Notes: generated by a model from the letters alone, not told the origin. A stretch of DNA of 64,000 nt from Symsagittifera roscoffensis (GCF_963678635.1 NC_087070.1:54228617-54292616); one strand, 5' to 3'. Shown: positions 1-11,769, counted from the stretch's first letter. Translations and numbers: made by a program.

Positions 1-2754
1 GTCCAGAAACGAGACCCCTTCCTTGATTTCTGCCTGATTGGCTTGCTTCTGTTCCAACCTTTCATAGAACTCGGTCTTCTTGCTAAGGCTGTCAGCGTTC
101 TGGTGTTTGTCACGCATCCTGTGCTCGATCATCATGTGGTAGCCATCTAATCTTACTATCCATCTACCAATAGAACTCAGATCCATCGAGTATGTCTTCA
201 ACCAGGATAACGCTCTGTTGTCCACGCGTAACTTAAAGGGAGCGCTCCCCAAGTATGCGCGGTACTTTTCCACGAACGTGATTACTGCCAACATTTCTGC
301 TTCCTGTGCACCATAAGTCATCTCAGTGTCACGCAACACCTTGCTGCCATATGCAATGGGGCGGAGAACCGTTCTTCCATTCCATTCATGCTCCTGATGC
401 AGTGTTCCTGAGATGGCTACTACTGATGCGTCTGTGTCAAGAACATACATGCCCATCTCTGTAGGCATGCCTAGCAACGGCGCTTCGCACAGTTCCCGCT
501 TTATATTCTCGAAGGCAGCTTGAGCTTCTTCGCTCCATCGGAACTTCTTTCTTTGTTGCGCATCAGCTTCTGCATTGGATACACCTTGTCTGCTTATCCT
601 TTTATGAACTCACGGTAATAATTGGCAAACCCTAGGAAGCTCATGAGTTGTGTGTCCGTTCTGGGAGCCTTCCATGTCAACACAGTCTTTACTGCTTCCG
701 GCTCCGGCCTCTCGCCATGCCTGTCCACCAATCTTCCTAGATACTTGATTGAATCCCTGAGGATTTCACATTTCGATGGTTTGCATTTCAAGCCTGCTCT
801 TTTCATGCATCCAAAGACCTCATCAAGCCGATCAATGTGGTCTTCCAGGGTGGGTGTTGCTATGACCACGTCATCCATGTAACACATCACAAGATTCCCG
901 TACATCTTCGTCACTCTGGTCAAGGCTTGAGCCATCAGTCTTTGAAAAGTGGCCTTTGCGTTGCACAAGCCGAAGGGCATCCTCTTTCACTGGTACAACC
1001 CCAATTCACATGCGAATCCGGTCTTATCTCTGACCTTCTTCCGCAAAGGGACCTGCCAAAAGGCAGAACCCAAGTCCAGTGAGGTGAAGAACTTGGCATC
1101 ACCAAGTTTGGAGAGGCTCTCGTCTATTCGCTGTATCGGGTACGCATCTTTTATTGTCACCGCGTTCAAGTAGCGAAAATCGCAACAGAACCTAAGCTGC
1201 CCCCTCTTTTTTCCGCCATGACTACCCCGCAAGCCCCTATGGGGAACGGCGCCTTCCTCTAGTTCAATTTTGTGTTCGACGAAGTTACAAAAACCGATGT
1301 TCGCCTCATGTTTTGAAAATACATCCGCGTTCCGATTTAAAGCCGCCCGCAAGGATTCAAATTCTACCTCGCCTACTTTCCCTTTCAAGTGTTTTATTTC
1401 TGGCAAAACCGGTTTGTCAGATGCTAGTTCATATGACAAGGGGCGTTCCGGAAAATTCGAGCAGCTCGACAAGCCGTCGTTCGTTTCGGATTTCATTGAA
1501 AACACTTTATGAATAGATTTAAATTCATTAATTCTTTTTAAATTTATATCTTCATTGGCATGATAAGGGCAATCTTTCACACTATATCTCTTCAAGTTTT
1601 GTCTCATCATAGTCAGTCCTCATCGGCAAGGCGTAACCAAGTTTCTTTCCACGCTGGGTTGAAACCGTGGTGTCCAGTGTGTTCAATGACACACTGACAC
1701 ACAGTCCGTTTCGAGTTACCAAGAAGATCCGGCCTAAAATCACTGAACTTTGACTATTTGGATTCGGTACCGAACAAACCTGTTTAGTATCACTTAACGA
1801 ATTTGAATTTCTCATTCTAAAAGTTGCTACTACTGCTTGTCCTGGCTGTAGTTTTACTTTTCTGTCTAAAAAAACTGATACCTTGTTTTCGTCTGTTATT
1901 ATTCTATTAATTGGTTTCTTAACATACTTCCGATCCGGGTTTCTAATCCTTGTTAGACCGTTGTTCAAGTCAATCATCACGTTAAAATTCTTGACAAAAA
2001 CTCTGCCCAAGATGAATTGGTTGGCGTCGTCCAAATTCTCTACCACCTGGAAGCTCATCCAAAGATCATGTCCTCCAATGTGGAGGACCGTTATTGATGT
2101 TCTTCCGGCTACGTAAACCGCTCCTCAATTGGCTGCAGCCAGTCGGAGATTCGTCGGAATTAGATCTTCCCTCGTGAAGCCCATTCTTACCCAAGTCTTT
2201 ATCGGCATCACACTCACTACCGCTCCTGTGTCCAGAAGCCCTGTGACTCCGATTTTCTTTCCGTTGGCGTCGAGCAGATGTGCAGTCACATCTGCTTCGT
2301 ATCCAATGTGTACTGCGTCTTGCTCCATCATGGCGTCATGGCCTATCGTGCGGACTTTGAGTTCCTCCTCACCCAAATAGATCTGTCCTTTCTGGTCACT
2401 GTCTTTTGTTACATATGTCCTAGTGTAGATACTGATTCCATCTACGTTCAGCATCACTTGATATGGTCCATAGACTTCCACGTAGCGCCCGTGGAGCTTC
2501 TGTATTCGAGGGCCACCCGTAGTTAGTAGCGCCCGCACAGCTCTTGACTCAGTGCGTGGTTCCACCTGTCTCAGATAATCTGCATATGTATCCAAATGCA
2601 TCAAAGTGAATTCTGATGGTTCACTCAGATTTCTGATTACCTGATGTCCCGCTACCGACATTATTCGTTGTATTTTGCTTCCCTGTGGCACCATACCGAA
2701 AGAGTGCCCGGAGATCACATTTAGTTTCATGCTCAAATTGCTTGGTGCTTTCAT
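1..2754 (-). pseudogene. Left-copy pol remnant: protease, reverse transcriptase, RNase H
   Basis: Reading leftwards, 2754-2125 encodes the region that ends in an aspartic protease motif (LLDTGA). 2058-1582 continues the protease and linker. 1610-987 holds the start of reverse transcriptase (RFCCDFRYLN, then FWQVPL), and 980-594 holds the catalytic palm motif YMDD. From 593 to 1 come the RT connection and RNase H (DTDAS, then NADSLSKK). The pieces are broken by frameshifts or stops between 2058 and 2125, near 1225-1260, near 984 and near 590. Part of the RT N-terminus around 1240 (the segment before RFCC) is deleted relative to the right copy. By family knowledge these domains copy the element RNA into DNA in cytoplasmic particles; this copy could not do so. 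Confidence 0.9.
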
Positions 2755-2853
2755 TTCATCGACTTCTGATGCCTCGAAGGCGTTGAGCTTTTACTGTAAT
2801 TTCTAACTTTCCAATTCGAGCTTCTTTTTTTGTTCGATCTCCTTCGTTACCAA

Positions 2854-4381
2854 TTATTGCTGGACACTGTTTAGAGCATCCCTCGCGGCTGCCCTATAGT
2901 CGATCTTGGAGTCATCCACCGCAGTCACCGGTTCCGGTTCGCATATCTCTTCCGTTACCGCCTGCTTCTTCTTCATTGCCAGCTCTTGCGGTTTTTCTTT
3001 TCTGCGCGCCTCCGCTTCACTCAATAGGTGAACTTTGCTGGCTTTCACGCCCGATAAAGCTTCCTCATGCCTTGGATGCTTGATGTCTGCCACAGCATCT
3101 CAGAATTGTGGACAACCCGATTTAAAATGACCTTCCAAGTTACAAAAGAAACACCTCGGGCCAAATTTCGCAATTACTCCCCTCATGAAATCCTCATGTT
3201 CGACCTCTGACGCATCTTCGTCCTCGAGGCTAAAGCCTATTGCTTTCATGCCCTGTTTGTAAGTTGGGCATGACTACACATGATGGTCCGTCGAACTGCA
3301 ATTTGCACAAAAGCGTCTCTTGTCCATATCGCCCCTTTGTTTGTACCAGATGTTTCCTTGGTTTGCTGGTCCGTTGTTAAACTTGCCATAACTGTTCTTG
3401 TAATATCCAGAAGATCTCGATGGAGGCTTCAACAGAAGATATTCTTTCGACTTGAGTCTCAACTCCTCTGGTGTTGGCGCATTGGTTGAGAGTGGTGTGT
3501 AATGTGTCGCCAACATTGTTCGAAGTTCATCACTCTTCCCACCATCGTTGAATTTTGAGGCTACGATGCTGAGCCAAAACGATTAAATAAGATTTCAAAG
3601 ATTTTCTCAGCAATGTCCCGCTAGAATTGCTTTTTGGCCATCACACAGATTAGGGCTGTAACTTCCAGGTTACTGGTAAGAGCACTGCATTCTTGCCTTT
3701 CTGACAAGTCCTCTTCCTCAAAATGCAGTTTCATCACCTCTATCCAGGTATCAATACAGCCATCAGATTCGTCTTTATAGCATCTTGGTTTCTTAAAAGA
3801 CCTTCTGACGTTCATTGGTTCTAGATAACCTCGTAAGGAATGATCCCAAAGACCTGTTCAGAGGTTCAAAGGCTGTGGCCATTAATCTTGAATGCCCCGC
3901 CTGAGTATCATTGCCCCCTGATAAGGGTTCTGGATTTGGAACTTCCCTTCTGTCCGAATCGCTGGGATTGTTTCTTCCTTGGCTCGCATGACTCCTGTTC
4001 CTGGAATCAAATCTCCCAGTCGCATGTGTACCTTGCGTCGGTCGTTCGTTTGAGGTCTGTCTGTTGCCAGTTGAACTTCCTCTGATGTGTGGGCCCCGTG
4101 TTCTACTATCCCCTGTGGCATAGCCTGATGAACTGCCCCTTCCTCTAGTGGATCCATATGTTCTTCTCCTATTCTGTTGTTCATTGAAGTTCACCCTCGG
4201 CTCCCTGCTGGGTTCTCCCGAGTTCGATTCCCCATTTTTTGATGCATTCCAGCCCCCTAGTAGCCCTTCCAACATATCCATGATAGCCTAAGATCGCCTC
4301 TCCATCATCGCATCTATCTTCGTGCCAAGAGTCCCAAGAGTCTGCTCTTGCTGAATTCTCAACTTCTCCATGTCGTCTGTT
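2854..4381 (-). pseudogene. Left-copy gag remnant
   Basis: On the minus strand the order is a coiled-coil stretch (4381-4270, one in-frame stop), an RG/RGG-rich basic region (4200-3990), a capsid-like block starting at the FKKPRCYKDESDG segment (3800-3620), then more capsid sequence and two zinc knuckles. The first knuckle (CANC near 3300) has an in-frame stop before its last cysteine. The second, at about 3160-3115, is an intact C-x2-C-x4-H-x4-C (CFFC, GH, GC). The right copy has lost the first cysteine of that second knuckle to a stop, so the two copies are complementary for judging the ancestral state. Capsid and nucleocapsid would package the element RNA. The 5' end of gag is missing because of the deletion near 4385-4400. 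Confidence 0.85.
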
Positions 4382-4753
4382 CTCCAGGTGCTGCACCAAA
4401 CAGACAAAACTTGAAGGCAGTCATTTTCTCAAGTGCGCGTCTATTGCAACCACCGAGTCCTGTGTTACCTATCTGCCTTCGGACTGCCCAAGCTAGACCT
4501 ACTAAAATTCTCAGGGCATTAACTTTTCTCAAAAACGAAATGGATTTCAATCCACACAAATCGGTTACATAATCTTGTTCAACTTAGACTTAGTGTCGCG
4601 AAAGTCCGAGTTTAGACCTGTTTTGTTTTGGTCTGGTCTTTTATAAAAAACAAGTTACCAGTGCAGTCAGTGTTTCCTAGCCTGTATCTTAATAACCTAC
4701 TACCTTTTACTATTTTTTTTTCTTTTGTCTTCTTAAGTCTTGACAAAATAATA

Positions 4754-4985
4754 CCCCTCCGGATTGACAAAAATGAGACCCCTCCGGATTGGCAAAATTG
4801 GGACCCCTCCGGATTGGCAAAAACAAGACCCCTCCGGATTGGCAAACATGGGACCCCTCCGGATTGGGAAAATTGGGAAACCTCCGGATTGGCAAAATTG
4901 GGACCCCTCCGGAATGACAAAAATAAGACCCCTCCGGATTGGTAAAATTGGGACCCCTCCGGATTGGGACCCCTCCGGGTTTGTA
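4754..4985 (-). repeat. 25-bp tandem array with palindromic TCCGGA core
   Basis: The motif CCCCTCCGG starts at 4754, 4779, 4804, 4829, 4854, 4879 (variant), 4904, 4929 and 4954, giving nine units of exactly 25 bp, plus a short 16-bp unit starting at 4970. Each unit has the palindrome TCCGGA followed by TTGGCAAAA-like sequence. The corresponding place in the right copy (about 11770-12060) carries a degenerate version. The array has no stops in several frames on both strands, so it yields spurious ORFs. It sits in the leader upstream of gag, where packaging or regulatory signals would lie, but the role is unknown. Confidence 0.9.
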
Positions 4986-6924
4986 AAAATAGCTTCTCAG
5001 AGGCTTTCTAAAATTTCACCCGATACCCTTCCGTATACGTTCCCCGATGCTATTATGCTGTTTGAACTAACTAGGAAGGGTGTATCTTCTTTCCCAAGAC
5101 CCTTCCGGATTGAAGCTAAGCCTCTTATTTGACAATTCACCCTAAGTGTGAAGGGTCTTATCACTAGCCTAGTTTTGACTTGACTATGGTTTTCTGGTCC
5201 ACTTATACTTCCCTTTTTGTCTAGAACAGGGTAAAACTGCCTTATTCAACCGTTATTACCCTTTGGTAGGGTTGCAAGGACTTTCCAAAAAAAATTTATA
5301 AAAGGTGAAAGGTCTACCTTCCCGAATTAGTGAATTTGCTAAAAACAATCTTAAAAAATTTTTACGCTTATTTTTTTGAATAATTGATAATCCTATGAGT
5401 AAGCTCACCTAATTTTTGATCTATTGGTACCAATATCAACTGGATCTGTCCAGTAGTTTCAAAGTTATAAACCAAAACGTCTTCTTTCTGAAATCAAAAA
5501 CTTTCTCACTTATAAGTTCCGCCTAACTTTATCCGTAATTTTGTTTTTTTTACCTAAAAAATTTGATCCGAGCTCAGAAGTTCTATACTCTTCTAGTTCA
5601 TTGCAGAAAACACGATCTAAAACATTCTAGCTGAAAAAATTTGCCAAATGCTATTTTGCCAAATACTATTTTGACCCCTCCGGATTGATGAATCCACTAA
5701 ATCTAACACGTTAAATTCGATTTCTCTGTAACCCGGAATGTTATCGGCAAACGGATGTTAAATCTGTCGATTCACTAGTGAACGTTGTCCGAACAACAAT
5801 TTTTACTGTCCTAACTCAAAAATTTTCTTATTTTATTATGTTTCGTTTTTTCAAAATTCACGAAAATTGGGTTTTTGTAGCCAAATAGTTCCAGTCACTT
5901 ATGAACTAAACTCAACCGGATCTACCTATTATACTAGTACAATTACGATGTAACTCACTAATTCGGCGCTTTTTTCCGTTTCAAAAAATATCGATATCTC
6001 AAAAATCGCGATTTGTGGGGGATAAAAAATATCGCTATTTTGACCCCAAAAACCGGTCCGCTTACTGTGTTTTTCACTGAAAAACGATATAGGAGTATTA
6101 ATATAGGCTGTCTAAATAATAATAATAGTAATACTATACCCCTGCGGGTTTGTTCAATATCCGAATTAAGGTGCTTAATTCGGAATTTCGCAGTTCGGTG
6201 GAGGGTCACTAGAGTGCAGCACTGTCGAGCCCCCCACAGATTAATATCCCACTTTTCGTACCAAAAGGGATACAAAACTTGTTAACGATACCAAACAGTC
6301 GATTGTTGTTGTCCTTCAGCCCCCTCTTGTCGCTCCTTGAACTGCTTACCGGATCAGTCTTCTTCACTATTCACGAGACCCTTCCGGATTGAGCGCAATT
6401 TAGCATTAACGTGCTTAAAACTCAAATAACACTACAGTACAAGCACCACAAACGGGCCACAAAATTGATCGTAACGATCCTGACTGATATAAATGCCTGT
6501 AAAAACAATATATCTAACAATAACAAACGGGAGGGTCGGATCACATCTCTTCTGGGGGGATGATTTCTACTGATTTTATACTTTTTTTTAAAACTTTTTT
6601 TTGGTTTTTTTGGTTACTTATTTGTTTTTTCTTTTTTCTTGGGTACTATACTACTTTTTGTTTGGTTTCTTATATATATTTAAACGTTTTTGGTCACGCA
6701 CCACTCAGGAAATGACGAGACCGCGAATCCCCCACCCTTCCTGAATCGTGAATTTTCGGCCTTAACTAGGTTAAAAAGCTTTTCACGGGAATCCGGAAGG
6801 CTTCCGCGTTCCAAACTACCCTTCCGCCCCGGCGGTTAGGGCCTTATTAAGGGCGTTATTATGAGCATCCGCTCGGCGCGGAGTGATCGTTAACGGTTCT
6901 GCCGGTCATGATACTAAAAAAGAT

Positions 6925-6942
6925 TAACACCCAGGAGCGCCA
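6925..6942 (-). promoter_or_regulatory. Candidate primer-binding site, left copy
   Basis: On the minus strand this is TGGCGCTCCTGGGTGTTA, identical to the right copy at 9867-9884. It begins with TGG, as a site complementary to a tRNA CCA end should, but it lies 12 bases inside the LTR boundary rather than touching it. I could not match it to a specific tRNA; the position equivalent to the invariant C61 does not fit. Confidence 0.4.
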
Positions 6943-6954
6943 TAAAAACATCTA

Positions 6955-7866
6955 TCTAACATTCGCCCGGAAGTACATATCGACGGAAAATAAAGCTAGG
7001 TTCTGAAAGGACTGGCTAGCGTCTAAACACAGCTCTACATGCTTTTCACAGTCTCTGCCAAAGCCGGTTCTTTTGGTGGTTTTCCAAACATCGGGTCGAC
7101 AAAACGTTACTGCTTTCCGGCTTCGACCAGAACGCTCACATTAACTTACTTACACGCAAAATTAGTTAGCTCATGGCTGGTTCTCTGTATCCCCAGACCA
7201 CGAGGTCACTCCTAAAAACAAGGCTACTACTACTTATTATATTACCACTGTTTTTGTTCAGTAGATAAAAATCATCATCTCTATCGAAGATGGATCAATC
7301 CTTTCCCTCAACTCCTAGCTTCTCATTATCTGAAATTGAATCTGGATGTTAATTAAATTCAATTCAGGGCATAACCAGGAAGCTAAAAGTTTGTATAAAA
7401 CAGCTCGAAATCTCCGCCCGAGACCCCTCCGGATTCTGGAATCTGAAAAATTAGCACTCCTATTTCTTTCCGGAAGGCTGGACACGCTGTCCCAACACGC
7501 TTCACCGTTCGCGTGAATTGCTCTGTAACGATTGTAGCGACACAATCGTTACAACTCGGAGCGGTTTCTGACAATTTCTATTTATATCTGTCGTTATTTC
7601 TTCGTAGTTGTTCTCACGGCATTTATTGTTGTTCTGTTTCTCTCTTGTTTTTTCTCCAAAATGGCCGTTGTAGCATTTCTCAGAAAATTCGAATTCTTGA
7701 AAATTAAAATTTCCAGAATATTCTGACCTTCACGATTCGTCTAATCGTTCAAATAACGTCGCTAATCTGCTAAAACCGTTAATCTTCCAGGTCAGATGTT
7801 CTTTTTCTGTTCGATGAAATTTCGAATACGAAATTGCATTTTCGTACATTCTGGTCGAATGTCAGA
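6955..7866 (-). repeat. 5' LTR of left copy (912 bp)
   Basis: On the minus strand this begins TCTGACATTCG and ends CGAATGTTAGA, slightly mutated versions of the TGTGACATTCG and CGAATGTTACA ends seen at 8951-9854. It aligns with the other LTRs along its full length, including a conserved TTTTATACAAACTTTT stretch near 7390 that could be a TATA-like signal. The outer end at 7866 directly abuts the Penelope-like remnant. The partner LTR is outside the window, so target-site duplication cannot be examined. Confidence 0.9.
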
Positions 7867-7951
7867 ATGCGGAAAAATATCCGATGACGTATAGGCATCA
7901 ATAACCGAGATATTTTGGTACTGTGAAAGCTGCTGTCTCGCTAAGAACAAG

Positions 7952-8834
7952 GTGAAGGATACTCGCCAAGTAAAATTATTCCTTAGGTATGTGGATGACG
8001 TTGTTAGAACAGTCAGAGGGGAGCCGACTTGTTTTCTCGATGCCACCAATTCTCTTCACCCAAATCTGCAGTTCACTCTAGAGGAAACTACTTCGGAGGG
8101 AAATTTGCCGTTTCTGGATTTGAACATATATGTATCGCAGTTTAGGGGTGTAAATTGCAATTGGTATCAAAAACCAACAGATAAAGGGACTATACTGAAC
8201 TATAGAACCTGCGCCTCAACTCAGTATAAGCGTAGTGTTATCCAAGGCACTGTACACAGGCTTTTTAGGAGTACATCTAGCTGGGAGTAATTTGATAAGG
8301 CTAAGGAAACTAAAAAGGCGCAATGGCTGACAAAAGGCTTCTGACGCCTTGTGCAAAATCTTCGAGAGTAAGGGCGAGCCCCTGGATAGTGAGAGGTGTT
8401 TGTCAACTCAATCAACAAAAGATGTGAAGCCCTGAATGCTGATGGTGCAAAATAGAGTTAACCAACGTCAATATTTTGCTAACAGGTTACCACAAGAAAA
8501 CTGGAATCATTTTTACCATCACTTTCTAATGAACTCAAGTCACGAGTGGTTTATAAACTGTCATGTAGTGGATGCACTTCCAGCTATGTCGGACAAACTT
8601 CAACATTTGACCACTAGAATTTAGGAACATAATAAAGCATACTCACCGGTAGGCCTCCGCCTTCAGCAATACCAACTTGAGGGAAATAGTGCAGATCTTA
8701 GTTGGGATATTATAGATAGGTCAAACACCCAAACAAAATTGTTAACACAAGAGGCAATACCTATCAGGAAAGAGAAACAGGGCTTGAACACGCGCGATGA
8801 GTTTAGGAGCAGGGAGTTAACACTGAAAAATTAG
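7952..8834 (+). pseudogene. Penelope-like element remnant: RT C-terminus and end of GIY-YIG nuclease
   Basis: 7952-8290 encodes an RT palm (LRYVDDVVRTV) followed by the block NSLHPNLQFTLEE, LPFLDLNI and YQKPTDKGT, the order typical of Penelope-like reverse transcriptases (the motif of a fold facing YVDD, then LPFLD, then KPT). After stops and frameshifts, 8436-8624 and 8630-8834 include RLQQYQLEGNSADLSW and end in LLTQEAIPIRKEKQGLNTRDEF, resembling the C-terminus of GIY-YIG endonuclease-bearing members of that family. The N-terminal RT and most of the nuclease are missing. It fills the 1,084-bp gap between the two divergent LTRs. Assignment rests on motif recognition, not on a search. Confidence 0.72.
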
Positions 8835-8950
8835 TCCCAAAATATTTTTGGTTTTTTTTTTTCAAAATGTACATGCCTAAATCGAAATTATGACTGAGAA
8901 ACTTTCAATCAAGGTAATTTAAGTTTGTTTAACTAATTTTAGAGGTTAAA

Positions 8951-9854
8951 TGTGACATTCGACCAGAATGGACGAAAATGCAGTTTCGAGTTTTTAGCAG
9001 CGAACCTTCCGAATTGGCGGTTTTGAAGGATTAAGAGCGTTATTCAGACGATTAGACTAATCGTGAAGACTGAAAGATCTGGAAATTCCTAAATTTTAAA
9101 AATTCGAAATGATGACGTAATAATTCTGAGAAACGTCAAAAACGGCCATTTTGGAAAAAAACAAAAATAAAAACAGAACAACAATAGTTGCGACAACGAC
9201 AACAACGAAAAAATTGAAAATCAGAATCGGAGAAAAACAGAAATAGCAGAGACCGCTCCGATTTGCAACGATTGTGTCGCTACAATAGTTTTAAGGCTGT
9301 TGCAAACAACGGTGAAGGGTGGAAAACCAGCCTTCCGGAAGGAAGATAAGGGTCTTATTTCCCCGGATTCAAGAATTCGGAGGGGTCTCGGGACTGTAAC
9401 TCATATCTTTTTATACAAACTTTTAGCTTCCCTATTATGTCCTGAAATGAATTTAATTAACATCTGAATTCATTTTACGAAGATGAGAAGCTAGGAGTTG
9501 GGGGAAAGGGTTGATCCATCTTCGATGGAGATGATGATTTTTATCTACTGAACAAAAACAATAGTAATATAATAAGTAGTAGTAGCCCTGTTTTTAGGAG
9601 TGACCTCGTGACCTGGGGATACTGAGACCCAGCCATGAGCTCACTATTTCTGCATGTAATTAAGTTAATTTGAGCGTTCTGGTCGAAGCCGGAGAACAGT
9701 AACGTTTTTGCCGACCAGATGTTGAAAAGATAACCAAAAGACCTGGCTTGGTAGAGACGATGAAAAGCAAGTAGAGCTCTGTTTAGACGTTGGCCAGTCG
9801 TGTGAGAACTCAGCTTTATTTTCGGTCGATATGTACTTCCGGGCGAATGTTACA
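8951..9854 (+). repeat. 5' LTR of right copy (904 bp)
   Basis: Starts TGTGACATTCG and ends CGAATGTTACA, an inverted terminal pair of 11 bp with one mismatch and with the canonical TG...CA ends. The same sequence recurs at 27966-28829 (direct) and 6955-7866 (inverted). It carries one CCGGATTC/GGAGGGGTCTCGG segment related to the leader tandem motif; this is where the 3' LTR has a 41-bp deletion. Confidence 0.93.
9405..9422 (+). promoter_or_regulatory. Possible TATA-like element in the LTR
   Basis: A TTTTTATACAAACTTTT stretch is kept in all three full LTRs while flanking bases vary. It could be the LTR core promoter. This is inference from conservation and composition only. Confidence 0.25.
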
Positions 9855-9866
9855 TAGATGTTTTTA

Positions 9867-9884
9867 TGGCGCTCCTGGGTGTTA
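9867..9884 (+). promoter_or_regulatory. Candidate primer-binding site, right copy
   Basis: TGGCGCTCCTGGGTGTTA starts 12 bases after the LTR end and is identical in the left copy although the two elements differ elsewhere. A tRNA with the complementary 3' end was not identified, and the 12-base gap is unusual for gypsy elements, where the site is normally at or within a few bases of the LTR. Confidence 0.4.
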
Positions 9885-11769
9885 TTCTTTTTTAACATCA
9901 CGACCGGCAGAACCGTTAACGAGCACTCCGCGCCGAGAGGATGCTCACATTAACGCCCTTAATAGGCCAAAACTGCCGGGGTGGAAGGGTAGTTCGGAAC
10001 GCGAAAGCCTTCCGGATTACCGTGAATAGTTTTTTAACCTAGTTAAGACCGAAAACTCACGAACCAGGAAGGGTGGGGCGATCGGCCATACCCTCGTTCC
10101 CTGAGAGGTTTGCGACCAAAAACACTTAAAGATATATATAAAACCAAACAAAAAGTAGTATTGTACCCAAGAAAAACAAAAAACATAAAAAATAACTGAG
10201 AAAACTAAAAACAGTACAAAAAGTTTTTAAAAAATCAGAAGAAATCATTCCCATAGACAAGATGTTATCCGACCCTACCGTTTGTTGTTGACAGATATAT
10301 TGTTGTTACAGGCGTTTATATCAGTCAGGATTGTTACAATCATTTTTGTAGCCCGTTTTTGAGGCTTGTACTGTAGGATTGTTTGAGTATTTAAGCACTT
10401 TAATGCTAATTTGCGCTCAATCCGGAAGGGTCTGCTGATTTGCGCTCAATCCGGAGGGGTCTTGGGAGAAGTCTGATCCGGCAAGCAGTACAAGGAGCGA
10501 CAAGAAGGGGCTCAACGACAACAACAATCGACTGTTGGGTAGCGTTAACAAGTTTTGTATCCCTTTTGGTACAAAAATTAAGATAGTAATCTGTGGGGGG
10601 CTCGACAGTGCTGCACTGTAGTGACCATTCACCGAACTGCGAAATTCCGAATTAAGCACCTTAATTCGGATATTGAACAAACCCGCAGGGGTATAGTATT
10701 ACTATTATTATTATTTAGACAGCCTATATTAATACTCCTATATCGTTTTTCAGTGAAAAAAAACAAAGAAAACAGACCGGTTTTTAGCGTCAAAATAGCT
10801 ATATTTTGATCCCCCCATAAATCGCAATTTTTGACATCTCGATATTTTTTGAAATGGAAAAAAAAGCGCTAAATGAGTGTGTTATATTGTAATTGCACTA
10901 CTATAAAAGGTAGAACCGGTTAAGTTTCGTTCGGAAGTGGTTGGAACTATTTTGGCACCAAAAACCGAATTTTCGTGATTTTTGAGAAAACGGAACACTA
11001 CAAAATCAGAAAATTTTTTGAAATCTTTGAGTTAGGACAGTAAAAATAGTTGTTCGGACAACGTCTACTAATGAATCTACAGGTTTTAAGACCCGTTTAT
11101 CGAAAACCTTCCGGAGTACAGAGAAATCGAACTTAACGTGTTTGATTCAGTGGATTCATCAATCCGGAGGGGTTCAAATTGCAAATTTTTTCGTAAATTT
11201 TTTCAATTATAGCGTTTTAGATCGGGTATAGGCCTTTTGAGCTCGGATCAATGTTTTTTAGGTCGAAAAAAAAACAGATTTGCGGAAAAAGTCAGGCGGA
11301 ACCTATAAGAGAGAAAATTTTAGATATTAGAAAGAAGACGTTTTGGTGTATAACTATGGAACTACTGGACAGATCCAGTTGATCTTGGTACCAAAAGATC
11401 AGAAATTAGGTGAGTTTATTAATAAAAATATCAATTATTCAAAAAAGTAAGCGTGAAATTTTTTTAAGATTGTTTTTAACAAAAACACCAATTCGCGAGG
11501 GTAGACCCCTCACGTTTTATAAATTTTTTTTGGAAAGCCCTTACACCCCTACCAAAGGGTAGAAACGGCAATTTACGCTGTTGTAGAGGAATAGGGAAGG
11601 CTAAAGGCACCGGAAAACCTTGATAGAGCCGAAAATAGGCTAGCGATAAGACCCTTCACCGTTAGCGTGAATTGTCAAATAAGAGGCTTAACTTCAATCC
11701 GGAAGGATCTAGGGAAGGACCACATATCCTTCCTAGTTGATGCAAACAGCATAATAGCATCGGAGAACG

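Larger units (their letters stand above)
4400..6954 (-). other. Left-copy untranslated leader
   Basis: This non-coding stretch between LTR and gag matches the leader of the right copy (9855-12330) in reverse orientation across its whole length, including a T-rich tract around 6580-6690. It carries the 25-bp tandem array listed separately and isolated copies of the same CCCTCCGGATT motif (near 5672 and 6378). I see no convincing gene. Short ORFs such as the one at 5958-6275 are shared by the two copies only because the DNA is shared. Confidence 0.75.
1..7866 (-). mobile_element. Ty3/gypsy-type LTR retrotransposon, left copy, cut by window edge
   Basis: Read on the minus strand, this stretch holds a 5' LTR (6955-7866), a leader (4400-6954), gag (about 2854-4381) and pol as far as RNase H at position 1. 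It is an inverted, diverged copy of the element that starts at 8951; the order is the same and much of the coding sequence looks about 85-90% identical by eye. Relative to the right copy, about 1.5 kb is missing near 4385-4400, where the leader joins directly to the middle of gag. The remainder (integrase, accessory ORFs, 3' LTR) would lie to the left of the window. Multiple stops and frameshifts make it a defective copy. Confidence 0.93.

Noticed and set aside
594-1610. Plus-strand ORFs of 60-86 codons over the left pol remnant
   Set aside because: They are shadows of RT and protease reading frames on the minus strand.
4612-5132. Overlapping ORFs of 100-120 codons on both strands, with repeating PLRIGK or NPEGS-type peptides (also 11788-12069)
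   Set aside because: They run through the 25-bp tandem array, which lacks stops in several frames; both strands being open and the period not being a multiple of three argue against coding.
5958-6275. ORF conserved between the two element copies (partner at 10621-10809)
   Set aside because: The whole leader is conserved as DNA between the copies, the frame is not better kept than its surroundings, and the peptide has no recognisable features.
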